A stretch of DNA of 64,000 bases. It comes from Streptomyces sp. NBC_01314 (GTDB lineage: Bacteria; Actinomycetota; Actinomycetes; Streptomycetales; Streptomycetaceae). Made by a program: the position numbers and the translations under genes. The stretch is taken from positions 6,758,001 through 6,822,000 of the forward strand of contig NZ_CP108394.1 of NCBI RefSeq assembly GCF_041435215.1. The letters are read 5' to 3'. A model generated the notes under the pieces. The model was not told the DNA's origin. It saw only the letters and a program-made list of their open reading frames with translations, and searched no databases. Positions 25,862 to 34,649 of the stretch are shown piece after piece; position 1 is the first letter of the stretch; every line of letters begins with the position of its first letter.

Positions 25862-25923
25862 GGGCGCCGACGACATCCCTGTCCGGCCTCAAGGGCGCCG
25901 ACGACACCCCCGTCCGGCCTCAA
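25862..25923. repeat. 31-bp tandem duplication after the SDR gene
   Basis: Two head-to-tail 31-base units (25862-25892 and 25893-25923) beginning GGGCGCCGACGACA and ending CCGGCCTCAA differ at two positions, and a partial third unit follows. They lie 20 bases beyond the SDR stop. Confidence 0.75.
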
Positions 25924-26030
25924 GGGCGTGGCTTCCCCCCGAGTGTCTCTGATGTACCCGACATCACCGGCAGCTCCGATCTTCCCGAATGTCCACTGAT
26001 CAGTAACTCATTGCTTTACCGAGGAGAGTC

Positions 26031-27116
26031 ATGCAGCAGCAACGTCAGCAGACGGCCCGGCGCAGTGCGTCGAGCGCAAGGCGTTTTCTGAGGAAGAACG
26101 TCGGGATCGCGTTGGCGGTCACCGCGACGGCGGCCGTCCTGGTCTCGGCGCCGTCCGCATCCGCGGGAACGGGACACTCGTATCGTGGCGGATCTGTTGT
26201 CACCGACGTGACGACCGTGGCGAAGTTCGACTTCGCCGCCGGCGAGATCCCCGAGAACATCACCGCCAACCCCGACGGTTCGGTGACCCTGTCCATGCTC
26301 GGCAGCTGCGCGGTGTGCGAGCGCACCCACGGGCCGCAGCTGATGCGTATCTCCGCGTCCGGACAGCGCACGGTGCTGGCCACCGGGCAGGTGGGTGAAG
26401 CGATCAGCGGCAACACCCGTGGCAGTGACGGCACCGTCTACTACAGCGTGTGGGCCCCGGGCAACGCGGCCAGGAACGGCGTGTACAAGCTGCTTCCGGA
26501 CGGTACCCCTGAGCGCATCGCCGCTCTGGCCCCCGACTCGGGCCCCAACGGGCTGGCCGTCGACGCGGCCGGACGCACCCTCTACATCGCGGACAGCCTG
26601 AAGGGCACCATCTGGTCCGTTCCCGTCTCGGGCGGATCGGTGACCCCTTGGCTGACCGATGCCGCTCTCGCGCCGGTGCCGACCGAAGCCCTGCCGATCG
26701 GCGCCAACGGACTCCGGTTCCACAACGGCGCCCTGTGGGCCACCAACTTCAACAAGGGCACCCTGCTGCGGATCCCGGTCACCGGCGCCGGCGCGGCCGG
26801 TCCCATCCGCCAGGTCACCGGCGGCCTGCCCAACATCGACGACATCAGCTTCCTGACCCCCCGCTCCGATGTGGTGTTCGCGGCGCAGAACGGCTCCTCC
26901 TCGAACAACGGTCCGGACAGGGTCGTGGTGATCTACCCGAACGGCACCTACAAGCCCGTCCTGACCAGCGCGGACGGACTCGCCTCGCCCTCCGCCACCG
27001 CGGTCCGCGGCGACCGGCTGTACATCACCGACGGCGGGGTCCCCGAGCCCCACGACGCGAAACTGCAGACCGCCAGGATCAACTTCCCCGCTCTCCTCGC
27101 GGGCGCGGCACACTGA
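26031..27116 (+). CDS. Secreted SMP-30/gluconolactonase-like beta-propeller protein
   Basis: A 361-residue exported protein. An unusually long Arg/Gln-rich start precedes a hydrophobic segment (NVGIALAVTATAAVLVSAPS) and a likely cleavage after SASA. The mature part has recurring propeller blades (GPNGLAVDAAGRTLYIADS, IGANGLRFHNGALWATNF). This resembles SMP-30/strictosidine-synthase-like or ScyD/ScyE family proteins. GAGGAG before the ATG at 26031 supports the start. Possible roles are a secreted lactonase or a binding protein; no catalytic metal set can be asserted from reading alone. Confidence 0.8.
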   Translation: MQQQRQQTARRSASSARRFLRKNVGIALAVTATAAVLVSAPSASAGTGHSYRGGSVVTDVTTVAKFDFAAGEIPENITANPDGSVTLSMLGSCAVCERTHGPQLMRISASGQRTVLATGQVGEAISGNTRGSDGTVYYSVWAPGNAARNGVYKLLPDGTPERIAALAPDSGPNGLAVDAAGRTLYIADSLKGTIWSVPVSGGSVTPWLTDAALAPVPTEALPIGANGLRFHNGALWATNFNKGTLLRIPVTGAGAAGPIRQVTGGLPNIDDISFLTPRSDVVFAAQNGSSSNNGPDRVVVIYPNGTYKPVLTSADGLASPSATAVRGDRLYITDGGVPEPHDAKLQTARINFPALLAGAAH

Positions 27117-27125
27117 CCCGACCAG

Positions 27126-27159
27126 GGCGGCAGCCGGGGCGCACGCCCCGGCTGCCGCC
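27126..27159. terminator. 15-bp perfect hairpin between propeller and TetR genes
   Basis: Arms GGCGGCAGCCGGGGC (27126-27140) and its exact complement (27145-27159) enclose a 4-base loop. The hairpin starts 10 bases after the propeller stop and ends 19 bases before the TetR start. It should terminate or attenuate the upstream transcript. Confidence 0.7.
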
Positions 27160-27177
27160 GCGACGGAGGAACACCCA

Positions 27178-27765
27178 GTGCGGTACACGAAAGAACACAA
27201 GCACGAGACACGGCAGCGGATCATCACGACGGCCGGCCGCCGGCTCAAGCGCAACGGCATCGACGGCTCCGGAGTCGCCACGCTCATGAAGGACGCGGGG
27301 CTGACCAACGGCACCTTCTACGCCTACTTCGACTCCAAGGACGAACTCATCGCCACCGCGGTCGCCGACCAGATGCGCGCACAGCACGCGAACATCGTCG
27401 CGCAGGCGGCACCCGGCCGCGCCGGCCTCGAACAGATCATTCGCTGGTACTTCTCCCCCGAACAGCGCGACAGCGTCGAGGACGGCTGCCCCAACGCCGC
27501 CCTGCTCGACGAGATCGCACGCTCCACGGACCCCACCAGACAGGCATACACCGACGGCGCACTGGTCCTCATCGACGGCTTCGCCGCCCGCCTGGCACCC
27601 CACGATCCGCCATCGGCACGTCTGAAGTCACTCAGCCTCCTCGGCATGATGGCCGGGACGCTGCAGCTCTCCCGCGCCCTGACCGACCGCCAACTCGCGG
27701 ACAGACTCCTCGAACAGGGCATCCGCAATGCCCTCGCACTGCTGGATGCCGAACAGCACGACTGA
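27178..27765 (+). CDS. TetR/AcrR-family regulator
   Basis: A 195-residue one-component regulator. The N-terminal TetR HTH (~10-58) reads GVATLMKDAGLTNGTFYAYF followed by SKDELIA. The C-terminal ligand domain is Ala/Leu rich and resembles the AcrR-type subgroup. The start is a GTG at 27178 with GGAGGA about eight bases upstream. It lies between the SDR/propeller genes and a carboxylesterase on the same strand. The dyads at 24965-25006 in front of the SDR gene are plausible targets. Confidence 0.88.
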   Translation: MRYTKEHKHETRQRIITTAGRRLKRNGIDGSGVATLMKDAGLTNGTFYAYFDSKDELIATAVADQMRAQHANIVAQAAPGRAGLEQIIRWYFSPEQRDSVEDGCPNAALLDEIARSTDPTRQAYTDGALVLIDGFAARLAPHDPPSARLKSLSLLGMMAGTLQLSRALTDRQLADRLLEQGIRNALALLDAEQHD

Positions 27766-28091
27766 TCGGCTTCAGCCGGTGACCTGTGTTCCATGACCGG
27801 GACATCGGGACATCGGTGATCCCGGCCCGACGGGATTCCGATGAAGATCACCCCGGCGGGGTCTGCCACACCGATGGACCGGCCCGCCGAGGCGACCTTC
27901 CCTTCCCCCGCCCACGTCAAGACTCGGGCTCTTCCTCCATCCACAGAGGAGCCGGGCCTGCTCAAGCGCCGCCCATTGCCGTGACCCGCACCGACCGGAG
28001 CAGCACCTGGCCGTTGCCGTACATCGTCGACGGCAGCGGATCAGCACGCTCGCGGCAGTACCGCCGACCCACCGCCCCAGAGGAGTCCTCC
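27766..28091. other. 326-bp leader of the carboxylesterase gene
   Basis: An in-frame open stretch from 27786 runs into the carboxylesterase, but its translation is low-complexity and has no ribosome site. The real start is at 28092. A repeated GGGACATCGG (near 27800-27815) is the only pattern noticed. Confidence 0.5.
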
Positions 28092-29609
28092 ATGAGCATC
28101 ACCAGCCGCCCCGAGGCCCAGGTCGGTGGCGGGACCGTGCGTGGCCGCAGTGAGGACGGCCTCGTCGTTTTCCGCGGCATACCCTTCGCCCAGCCACCAG
28201 TCGGCGAACAGCGTTTCGCGGCGCCCCAGCCCGTGCTGCCGTGGGACGGGGTGCGTGAGGCCGCTGCCTACGGGCCCCCGCCGCCACAGTCCTCCGCATT
28301 CGGGCTCATCCCGCCCTGGGAGGGCGGCGAGGATCACGAGTGGCTGACGGTGAACGTATGGTCCCCCGCCTACGGCAGTGCACCCGCGGCGGCCCTGCCG
28401 GTCATGGTGTGGATCTACGGCGGTGCCTTCCTGGCCGGGCATGCGGGTCAGCCCGACTACGACGGGGCTACGCTGGCCGCGCAGGGCGTGGTCGTCGTGA
28501 CACTGAACTACCGCTTGGGCATGGAGGGTTTCGCGCAGATCGAGGGTGCGTCGGCCAACCGGGGGCTGCTCGACCAGGTCGCCGCGCTGGAATGGGTGCG
28601 GGACAACATCGCCGCGTTCGGCGGCGACCCGGACCGGGTGGCCGTCTTCGGCGAGTCCGCCGGGGCCGCCTCGATCGCCGCGCTGCTGGCCATGCCCCGG
28701 GCCGCCGGACTGTTCCGGCGGGCGATCACGCAGAGCGCGTCGAGCACCTTCTTCTCCCCGGAACTGGCCGACGACATCGCCGTCGCGTGCGCCGCCGAAC
28801 TCGGGCTGCGGCCGACACTGGCCGATCTCTCCTCCGTCGATCCGACCGCGCTGGCCGCGGCGGGCGACGCGGTGGCCGCGAAGATGGCCCAGTACGAGGA
28901 CCGCTGGGGGCCGGTGGCGCACACCGTGACTCCCTTCTCTCCGGTCGTCGACGGGGAGATCCTGCCGACCGACCCGTGGCAGGCGATCGCCGCCGGCTCG
29001 GCGCGCGACATCGACCTGGTCGTCGGTCACAACCGCGAGGAGTACCGGCTGTTCATCGCCCAGGCCGGACAGCTCGGCCGGATCACCGACGAACAGGCGA
29101 CGGCTGTCCTGCGGGGTCTTGCACCGCGACCCGAGGTGGAGGCGGCATACCGGGCCCGCGGCTACGCGGCCGGTGAGCTGTACGAGCGGATCTACTCCGA
29201 CTGGCTGTTCGACATGCCCAGCCTGCACCTGGCCGAAGCGCACGCCACCGCCGGCGGCCGGTCCTACCTCTACCGGCTGAACTGGTCGGCCCCGGCCTTC
29301 GGCGGCGCGTTCGGAGCCTGCCACGCGCTGGACATCGGACTGGTTTTCGGCAACCTGAGCGCAGGACTGAGCACCCTCTTGATCGGTGAGCAGCCACCCG
29401 CCGACGCGGTGGCCCTTTCCCAGTGGATGCGCTCCGCGTGGACGGCCTTCGCCACCACCGGCACCCCCGGCTGGCCCGAGTACGACACCGAACAGCGCCT
29501 CACCCAGCTCATCGACACCGAAGGCCGCGTCACGCCCTACCCGGCCGAAACCACCCGCCGTATCTGGGCGGACCACACCTTCAACGCCCTTCCGCTACGC
29601 CCGGCCTGA
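28092..29609 (+). CDS. Type-B carboxylesterase/lipase family protein
   Basis: A 505-residue carboxylesterase. The start (EAQVGGGTVRGRSEDGLVVF) and PVMVWIYGGAFLAGHAG (oxyanion hole) are typical. The nucleophile elbow is AVFGESAGAAS, and the His is in GACHALDIGLVFG. No signal peptide is visible, so it is cytoplasmic. GAGGAG lies six to ten bases before the ATG at 28092. It follows the TetR gene on the same strand. It would hydrolyse a carboxylic ester; para-nitrobenzyl-esterase-like proteins are its nearest recalled relatives. Confidence 0.9.
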   Translation: MSITSRPEAQVGGGTVRGRSEDGLVVFRGIPFAQPPVGEQRFAAPQPVLPWDGVREAAAYGPPPPQSSAFGLIPPWEGGEDHEWLTVNVWSPAYGSAPAAALPVMVWIYGGAFLAGHAGQPDYDGATLAAQGVVVVTLNYRLGMEGFAQIEGASANRGLLDQVAALEWVRDNIAAFGGDPDRVAVFGESAGAASIAALLAMPRAAGLFRRAITQSASSTFFSPELADDIAVACAAELGLRPTLADLSSVDPTALAAAGDAVAAKMAQYEDRWGPVAHTVTPFSPVVDGEILPTDPWQAIAAGSARDIDLVVGHNREEYRLFIAQAGQLGRITDEQATAVLRGLAPRPEVEAAYRARGYAAGELYERIYSDWLFDMPSLHLAEAHATAGGRSYLYRLNWSAPAFGGAFGACHALDIGLVFGNLSAGLSTLLIGEQPPADAVALSQWMRSAWTAFATTGTPGWPEYDTEQRLTQLIDTEGRVTPYPAETTRRIWADHTFNALPLRPA

Positions 29610-29750
29610 CCATCCGCCGACGCGAGAGCGAGGCCTGGCCGCCTCCACACAATGCCCCGGACATGAGGCAGTTCACATGACCGCGGCTCATCCTTGTCGC
29701 CCTGAATTCCCGGACCGATCGACGGTCCCCTTCTCCCTACGGAGCTCTCC

Positions 29751-30101
29751 GTGTTCATCGCCTATGTCGTCCTCGCTGTCGTGCTGTCCCTGCTGCTGGT
29801 CTTCTCCGCCGTTCCCGACTTCACCCGGGACCCGAAGATCACAGAGGGGCTCAAGGCACTCGGGGTGCCCGACAACTGGTTCCTGCCGCTCGGCCTGGTC
29901 AAGATCGCGGGCGCTCTGGGGCTGCTGGCCGGCATCGTCTTCCGACCGTTGGGCATCGCGGCGGCGATCGGTGTCGTCCTGTACTTCCTGGGCGCCGTGA
30001 TCACGCACCTCCGTGGAGGCGACAAGAAGGGAAGCGCCACCCCGGCCGCCATCATGCTCTTTGCCGTGGCGCCGCTGGTACTGGGGTTCGCGACGGTCTG
30101 A
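29751..30101 (+). CDS. DoxX-family small membrane protein
   Basis: A 116-residue integral membrane protein with four predicted helices: VFIAYVVLAVVLSLLLVFSA, FLPLGLVKIAGALGLLAG, IAAAIGVVLYFLGAVI and IMLFAVAPLVLGFATV. This is the DoxX/DoxX-like topology. The GTG start at 29751 has ACGGAG six bases upstream. It is 141 bp after the carboxylesterase and probably lies at the end of that transcript. A role in redox or thiol stress at the membrane is known for some relatives only. Confidence 0.8.
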   Translation: MFIAYVVLAVVLSLLLVFSAVPDFTRDPKITEGLKALGVPDNWFLPLGLVKIAGALGLLAGIVFRPLGIAAAIGVVLYFLGAVITHLRGGDKKGSATPAAIMLFAVAPLVLGFATV

Positions 30102-30118
30102 TCGTGCTCCACGCTCGC

Positions 30119-30183
30119 GACCGGACCGGACCGGACCGGACCGGACCGGACCGGACCAGACCAGACCGGACCAGACCAGACCG
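30119..30183. repeat. Pentanucleotide microsatellite (GACCG/GACCA)
   Basis: Thirteen tandem 5-base units, seven GACCG followed by a mixed GACCA/GACCG pattern, start 17 bases after the DoxX stop. The order is 7 G-type, 2 A-type, 1 G-type, 2 A-type, 1 G-type. It is non-coding here. Confidence 0.9.
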
Positions 30184-30520
30184 GCTCACGATCACACGGC
30201 GCAGCCACTGCCAGGCCCGCCATCCCGGCATCGAGAGACGCGCCAGCGGCCGGTCTGCCGGACAGCCTCGTCGGACCGCACCCCGAACACGGGAGGGCGG
30301 ACTGCCCGGAAGCACCCCGCAGACGAAGCCCCATCAGATCGGCGACCTCGGCTAGAAAGTGATCTACATCACTATTGTTGGGCTCCGCGCTCCCATTTCC
30401 AGCGTCCGTTCTCATCGCCCATTCTCCCGACCGGGATCTCTTGCCCGGCCTGTATAGGCTCATGCAGAGTTCTCGGTGTCTGAATATTCGGTGTCTGGTC
30501 GGGGCTGGAGGCTGCGGGTG
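30184..30520. promoter_or_regulatory. Leader of the ammonia-lyase operon with a CRP/FNR-type dyad
   Basis: The gap holds no gene. A dyad AGTGATCTACATCACT (30358-30373, 6-base arms, 4-base spacer) has the GTGA-N6-TCAC shape recognised by CRP/FNR-family proteins. It lies in a locally AT-richer patch about 150 bases before the ammonia-lyase start. Confidence 0.4.
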
Positions 30521-32140
30521 ATGTCCTCTCGGATCGTGGGCGAGTCGAACGCCCCCGCCGTGGCCGTGGCGGCGGCTCCGGCCGGTCTCGTCGTCCTCGA
30601 CGGGTACGCCGTCGGTGTCGCCGACGTCGTACGGCTCGCCGACGGAACCGCGCGGCCAGTGCCCGGCAGTGAGGCGATGCGGCGGGTCGAGGAGTCCTGG
30701 GACGCGGCCCGGCAGATCGCGGCGACCGGACGTGTGTACGGCCGCTCCACCGGTGTCGGCGCCAACCGCAGTGAGGACGTACCCACCGAAGCCGCCGCCG
30801 AGCACGGTCTGCGGCTGCTGCGCAGCCACGCCGGAGCCATCGGGGAGGAACTGCCCGCCCGCCAGGTACGGGCCATGCTCGCCGTACGCGCCAACCAACT
30901 GCTCGCCGGCGGCGCCGGACTCCGGCCGAGCGTGGTCACGGCGCTCTGCGAGGCGCTGGCGAGCGGGGCGTACCCCGTGGTGAACGAGTTCGGGTCGGTC
31001 GGCACGGGCGACATCGCGGCGCTGGCCCAGATGGGGCTGGCGTTGGCGGGCGAGCACCCGTGGCGGGGGCCGGGAGCGGGGACAGGGGCGGGGTCGGGGT
31101 CGGGAGACGAGGCCGGGGTGCGGGTCGAGTCCGGCCTCGGTGCTCCCGAGGCGCAGCCGCTCGACAACAACGACGCCCTCGCACTGATCAGCAGCAACGC
31201 GCTCACGCTCGGACAGGCCGCACTCGCGCTGCACGAGCTGCGGGGGCTGATCGCCGCCACCCAGGTCGTCGCCGCGCTGTCGCTGCTCGCCGTGGACGGC
31301 TCGCACGAGCCGTACGCGGCGCCCGTGCACCTCGCGCGCCCCCACCGGGGGTCGAGCGAAGTGGCCCGGCGCATGCGGGAGTTGATCGGGGCGTCCGACC
31401 GGCCCACGCCCCCGCTGGGCCGGATCCAGGACCCGTACGGCTTCCGGTGTCTGCCGCAGATCCACGGGCCCGCGCTGGACGCGGCGGACGCGCTGCAGGG
31501 CGTCCTGGAGGTCGAGATCAACGCGGCGGCGGAGAATCCGCTGATCTGCCCCGAGGACATGGCCGCCTACCACCACGGCGGCTTCTACCAGGCACAACTC
31601 GCCCTCGCCCTGGACCACTTCAGACTCGCCGTGACACAGGTGGCCCGGCTGTCGACCTCCCGGCTCTCCTCGCTCAACGAGCCCGCGTACACCCGGCTGC
31701 GCCCCTTCCTGGCCGATCAGGAGCCCGCCTCGTCCGGCGTGATGATCCTGGAGTACGCCGCCGGGGCCGCCCTCGGTGACCTGCGGGCCTTCTCCGCGCC
31801 CGCGTCGCTCGGCCACGCTGTACTCTCCCGGGGCGTCGAGGAACAGGCCAGCTTCGCCTCACTCGCCGCACGGCAGACTTTGCGGGCGTGCAACGCGTAC
31901 CGGCTCGTCGTCGGCTGCGAACTCGTCGCCGCGGTAAGGGCCTTGCGCCAGCGGGACCTGCGGCCGGATCCGGAACTGCCCGTCGGGCGGGCGCTGGAAC
32001 TGGCCGAGACCGTGCTCGACACGGACCCGGCCGACCGGCCGCTGACGGCGGACGTGAACGCGGCGGCCGTACTGCTCGATCGGTTCACCGAGATCTGGAC
32101 GGACGTCCAGGCGGACCCGCGGAGGGGGAGCGCGTCATGA
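30521..32140 (+). CDS. Histidine/aromatic ammonia-lyase-family protein with an altered MIO triad
   Basis: A 539-residue member of the HAL/PAL family. Family motifs are present: VYGRSTGVGANR (~72-83), LDNNDALALISSNALTLGQ, QDPYGFRCLPQIHGP and INAAAENPLI. The segment that normally reads GSVGASGDLAPL, whose Ala-Ser-Gly cyclises to the MIO cofactor, reads GSVGTGDIAAL here (158-168). The triad therefore appears as Gly-Thr-Gly, one residue short. A Gly-rich insertion (GAGTGAGSGSG) follows. The start is ATG 30521 (GGAGG nine bases upstream) or GTG 30518. Its stop overlaps the RpiR regulator start. Whether it deaminates histidine is doubtful. Confidence 0.85.
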   Translation: MSSRIVGESNAPAVAVAAAPAGLVVLDGYAVGVADVVRLADGTARPVPGSEAMRRVEESWDAARQIAATGRVYGRSTGVGANRSEDVPTEAAAEHGLRLLRSHAGAIGEELPARQVRAMLAVRANQLLAGGAGLRPSVVTALCEALASGAYPVVNEFGSVGTGDIAALAQMGLALAGEHPWRGPGAGTGAGSGSGDEAGVRVESGLGAPEAQPLDNNDALALISSNALTLGQAALALHELRGLIAATQVVAALSLLAVDGSHEPYAAPVHLARPHRGSSEVARRMRELIGASDRPTPPLGRIQDPYGFRCLPQIHGPALDAADALQGVLEVEINAAAENPLICPEDMAAYHHGGFYQAQLALALDHFRLAVTQVARLSTSRLSSLNEPAYTRLRPFLADQEPASSGVMILEYAAGAALGDLRAFSAPASLGHAVLSRGVEEQASFASLAARQTLRACNAYRLVVGCELVAAVRALRQRDLRPDPELPVGRALELAETVLDTDPADRPLTADVNAAAVLLDRFTEIWTDVQADPRRGSAS

Positions 32141-32997
32141 GCGCGGACAAGGGCACGGGTGTGACGGACAGTCCCGCCGCGCGGCTGCAGGCGCTCTTCG
32201 AGGGCCACCGGCTGACACCCACGCAGCGGCGCATCGCCCACAGCATGGTGCGGCGGGCGGCCGACGTGGCGTTCCTGTCGAGCGTGGAGCTGGCGGAACT
32301 GGCCGGGGTCAGCCAGCCGTCCGTGACGCGCTTCGCGGTGGCGCTGGGCTTCGACGGCTACCCGGCGCTGCGCAGGCATCTGCGGGACGTCGCGCCCGCC
32401 GAGCCGGCCCTGGACACCACCGCGTACAACGAGTACCAGCAGGCCGTCGAGGCCGAGATCGAGAACCTGCGGCATCTGGCCGAGGTGCTCGCCGACCCCG
32501 GCCCGGTGGCACGGGCCGGGCGACTGCTCGCCGCCTCCCGCCCGCTGCCGGTGCTCGGACTGCGGGCCGCGGCCTCCCAGGCCTACGGCTTCGCCTACTT
32601 CGCCGCCAAGGTCCACCCCGACGTACGCCTGCTGCACGAGGGCGGCAGCATGCTCCACGACCGCGTCGACGCGGCCGTACGGGCCGGCGCGACCGCCCTG
32701 CTCTGCTTCGCGCTGCCCCGGCATCCGCGTGAGGTCGTCGAGACCCTGGCGTACGCGAAGGAGGCGGGGCTCTTCGTCGTCACCGTGGCCGACTCCGCGT
32801 TCGCTCCCGTCGCCAAGGTCTCCGACCTGCTGCTGCCCGCCGCCGTCGGCACCGGGCTCGCCTTCGACACCGCCTGCGCCCCGATGCTCCTGGGCCGGGT
32901 GCTCCTGGAGGCCATGTGCGACGACCTGCCGGAGGCACAGGCCCGGCTGGAGGAGTTCGACGCGAAGGCCGCGCAGCGGAGCCTGTTCGTGGAGTAG
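32137..32997 (+). CDS. MurR/RpiR-family transcriptional regulator
   Basis: A 286-residue regulator. The N-terminal HTH_6 domain (~15-90) has ELAGVSQPSVTRFAVALGF. The C-terminal SIS domain (~125-265) usually binds a phosphosugar or related small molecule (LGLRAAASQAYGFAYFAAK, FALPRHPREVVETLAYAKE). The ATG overlaps the ammonia-lyase stop (ATGA, 32137-32140), so the two are made together. It likely senses a metabolite of the ammonia-lyase reaction and controls this operon or the hut genes nearby. That is inference from coupling. Confidence 0.88.
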   Translation: MSADKGTGVTDSPAARLQALFEGHRLTPTQRRIAHSMVRRAADVAFLSSVELAELAGVSQPSVTRFAVALGFDGYPALRRHLRDVAPAEPALDTTAYNEYQQAVEAEIENLRHLAEVLADPGPVARAGRLLAASRPLPVLGLRAAASQAYGFAYFAAKVHPDVRLLHEGGSMLHDRVDAAVRAGATALLCFALPRHPREVVETLAYAKEAGLFVVTVADSAFAPVAKVSDLLLPAAVGTGLAFDTACAPMLLGRVLLEAMCDDLPEAQARLEEFDAKAAQRSLFVE

Positions 32998-33121
32998 GCG
33001 GCCCTTTTGACCGGGTGGGGTTCCCGGTGCCCGGTTCCCGATTTCTCAGGCGCGTTTCACGTTCGCTGGCTATCGTGCCCGCGACTGTCGTACACCTGGG
33101 GATTACGGGAGGCGGGGAAGC

Positions 33122-33691
33122 GTGGCGCGCGGAGGGCAGGGGCTTGCTCGGGTGGCCGTCGTGGTGCGGGCCGGGGCGGCGCCGTTGTGGTGGCTGGGAG
33201 TGGTCGCGGCCGGGGTCGGCGTACTGCCGCCGGGGCTGACCGGGCGGCGGATCGGGGTGCTGGCCGGGGCGGTGCTGTTCATCGTCGCCGCCGGCGCGGT
33301 GGCGTGGGCGCGGCGCGGCCGGTATCTCGTACCGGCGCGCGCAGCCGTGCGCGCCGGGAAGCACGATGCCCTCCAGGACCGTGCCGTGACCCTCCGCAAC
33401 TGGCGCCGGGGCCACCGATGGTGGCTGCTGCTCGGTTTCGCGGCCGCCCTGGGCTCGTCCTTCGCGCTTCCCGCGGCGGGCGGCATGCTCCTCGCCGGAC
33501 TCGGCACCGGCCTCCGCCTCAAGGCGGCCTGGCTCGGCCGCCAGGAACTCACCACCGGCCGGCTCCTGTGGGCCCGTGTGGACTGGCTGTCCGGGCGGGG
33601 CGGCCGGCCGACGGGGAAGCGGGTGGCCGGGTACCGGGTCACCGGTCTCGGCGCGGGCGACGCGGCGCCCGGAGGCGGTCCGCGGAAGTAG
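33122..33691 (+). CDS. Hypothetical membrane protein
   Basis: A 189-residue protein not recognised as a named family. It has two hydrophobic N-terminal helices (LWWLGVVAAGVGVLPPG; IGVLAGAVLFIVAAGAVAW), a basic loop, and a further pair (WWLLLGFAAALGSSFALPAAGGMLLAGLG). The C-terminal ~50 residues are basic and Gly-rich. The GTG start at 33122 has GGAGG/GGGGAA upstream. It stands alone after the RpiR gene and before a convergent lipoprotein gene. Confidence 0.65.
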   Translation: MARGGQGLARVAVVVRAGAAPLWWLGVVAAGVGVLPPGLTGRRIGVLAGAVLFIVAAGAVAWARRGRYLVPARAAVRAGKHDALQDRAVTLRNWRRGHRWWLLLGFAAALGSSFALPAAGGMLLAGLGTGLRLKAAWLGRQELTTGRLLWARVDWLSGRGGRPTGKRVAGYRVTGLGAGDAAPGGGPRK

Positions 33692-33752
33692 GGCCGCTCG
33701 GCGGTCCTCTGCGGTGTGGGCTCGCGACCGATTCTCAGAGCTCAAAGGCTTT

Positions 33753-34472
33753 TCAGGCGGTACTCAAGGTCCGCTTGGCCAGTTCGTACGCCGGGAGCAT
33801 CTCCTCGTGTTCCTGGGTGTCGAGGCCGCCGAGGTGGACGACGACGGGCCCGTCCGGGGTGACCGTCACGAAGGCACGCTCCTTCTTGGTCTCCTCCAGG
33901 GCCTCGCTGGTGTAGAGGTACTGGACCTCGGTGCCGGAGACGTCGGAGTCCGAGGAGAACGCGCTGTACTCGGCCTTGCTGGTGTTCCCCTCGGCCGCCA
34001 CGAACTCCTTGAGGAGCGCCTCCGCGTCGCCGTCCTCCGCGCCCGCCGCGCCCGTCCAGACGCGGAGGAACCCGATGTTCCCGGCCGGCTTGGCGTCGAT
34101 CTCGCACGCGGCGGTGAACGGGCCCTGGTGGAGCAGCCCCTCGGCCAGCTCCGCCGCGAGCTCGTCCTCCTCGGATCCGCTCCCGCCGTCGGGTGCCCCG
34201 GTCTCGACGGCCTCCGGCTCCCATTTCTCGGCGGTGTCGAAGGTGACCGGCAGTTCGCAGGCGGACCCGGCCGCGCCGACGCTGCCACCGCTCGTGGCGG
34301 CGTCCTCTGACGATTCCGACTCCGGTTCGGCCTCCGCCTTCGCCGACTTGGTGGCGCTCGCCGAGGGTTTCGCGTCGCCGTCCTCCGCCGACTCCGCGCA
34401 CCCGGTCAGCACCCCGGCCAGCAGCGCCATCTGCGCCAGCACCGTCCCCCGTACCGCTCTTCCCACAGCCAT
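33753..34472 (-). CDS. Secreted lipoprotein
   Basis: A 239-residue lipoprotein. The signal peptide ends in the lipobox LLAGVLTGC, with the modified Cys at residue 25. A Ser/Glu/Ala-rich low-complexity linker (~30-65) precedes a folded domain with two Cys (SACELPVTF; FTAACEID). The start at 34472 has AGGAG before ATG. It is anchored outside the membrane. No function is recognised. It lies 177 bp downstream of a roadblock operon on the same strand and may or may not belong to it. Confidence 0.8.
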   Translation of the reverse strand: MAVGRAVRGTVLAQMALLAGVLTGCAESAEDGDAKPSASATKSAKAEAEPESESSEDAATSGGSVGAAGSACELPVTFDTAEKWEPEAVETGAPDGGSGSEEDELAAELAEGLLHQGPFTAACEIDAKPAGNIGFLRVWTGAAGAEDGDAEALLKEFVAAEGNTSKAEYSAFSSDSDVSGTEVQYLYTSEALEETKKERAFVTVTPDGPVVVHLGGLDTQEHEEMLPAYELAKRTLSTA

Positions 34473-34649
34473 CCTCTTCTCCTGGTTCAGGGCGGACACG
34501 GTAGCGGAGGGGGAGGGGTGGTGTTCGCACGGGTGTGCGGTGTGCGGTGTCCGTGTCGGTGCCTGGCCGGGCACGGGCCCCCGCCGGGGAATGTGCTCGG
34601 CGGCGCTCCCCGGGTGGGGTGCGCCGCCGGAGCCGCGGTGTCAGGTGGG

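Noticed and set aside
27786..28091. 102-codon N-terminal extension of the carboxylesterase
   Set aside because: No ribosome site, low-complexity sequence, and the enzyme family starts at the ATG at 28092.
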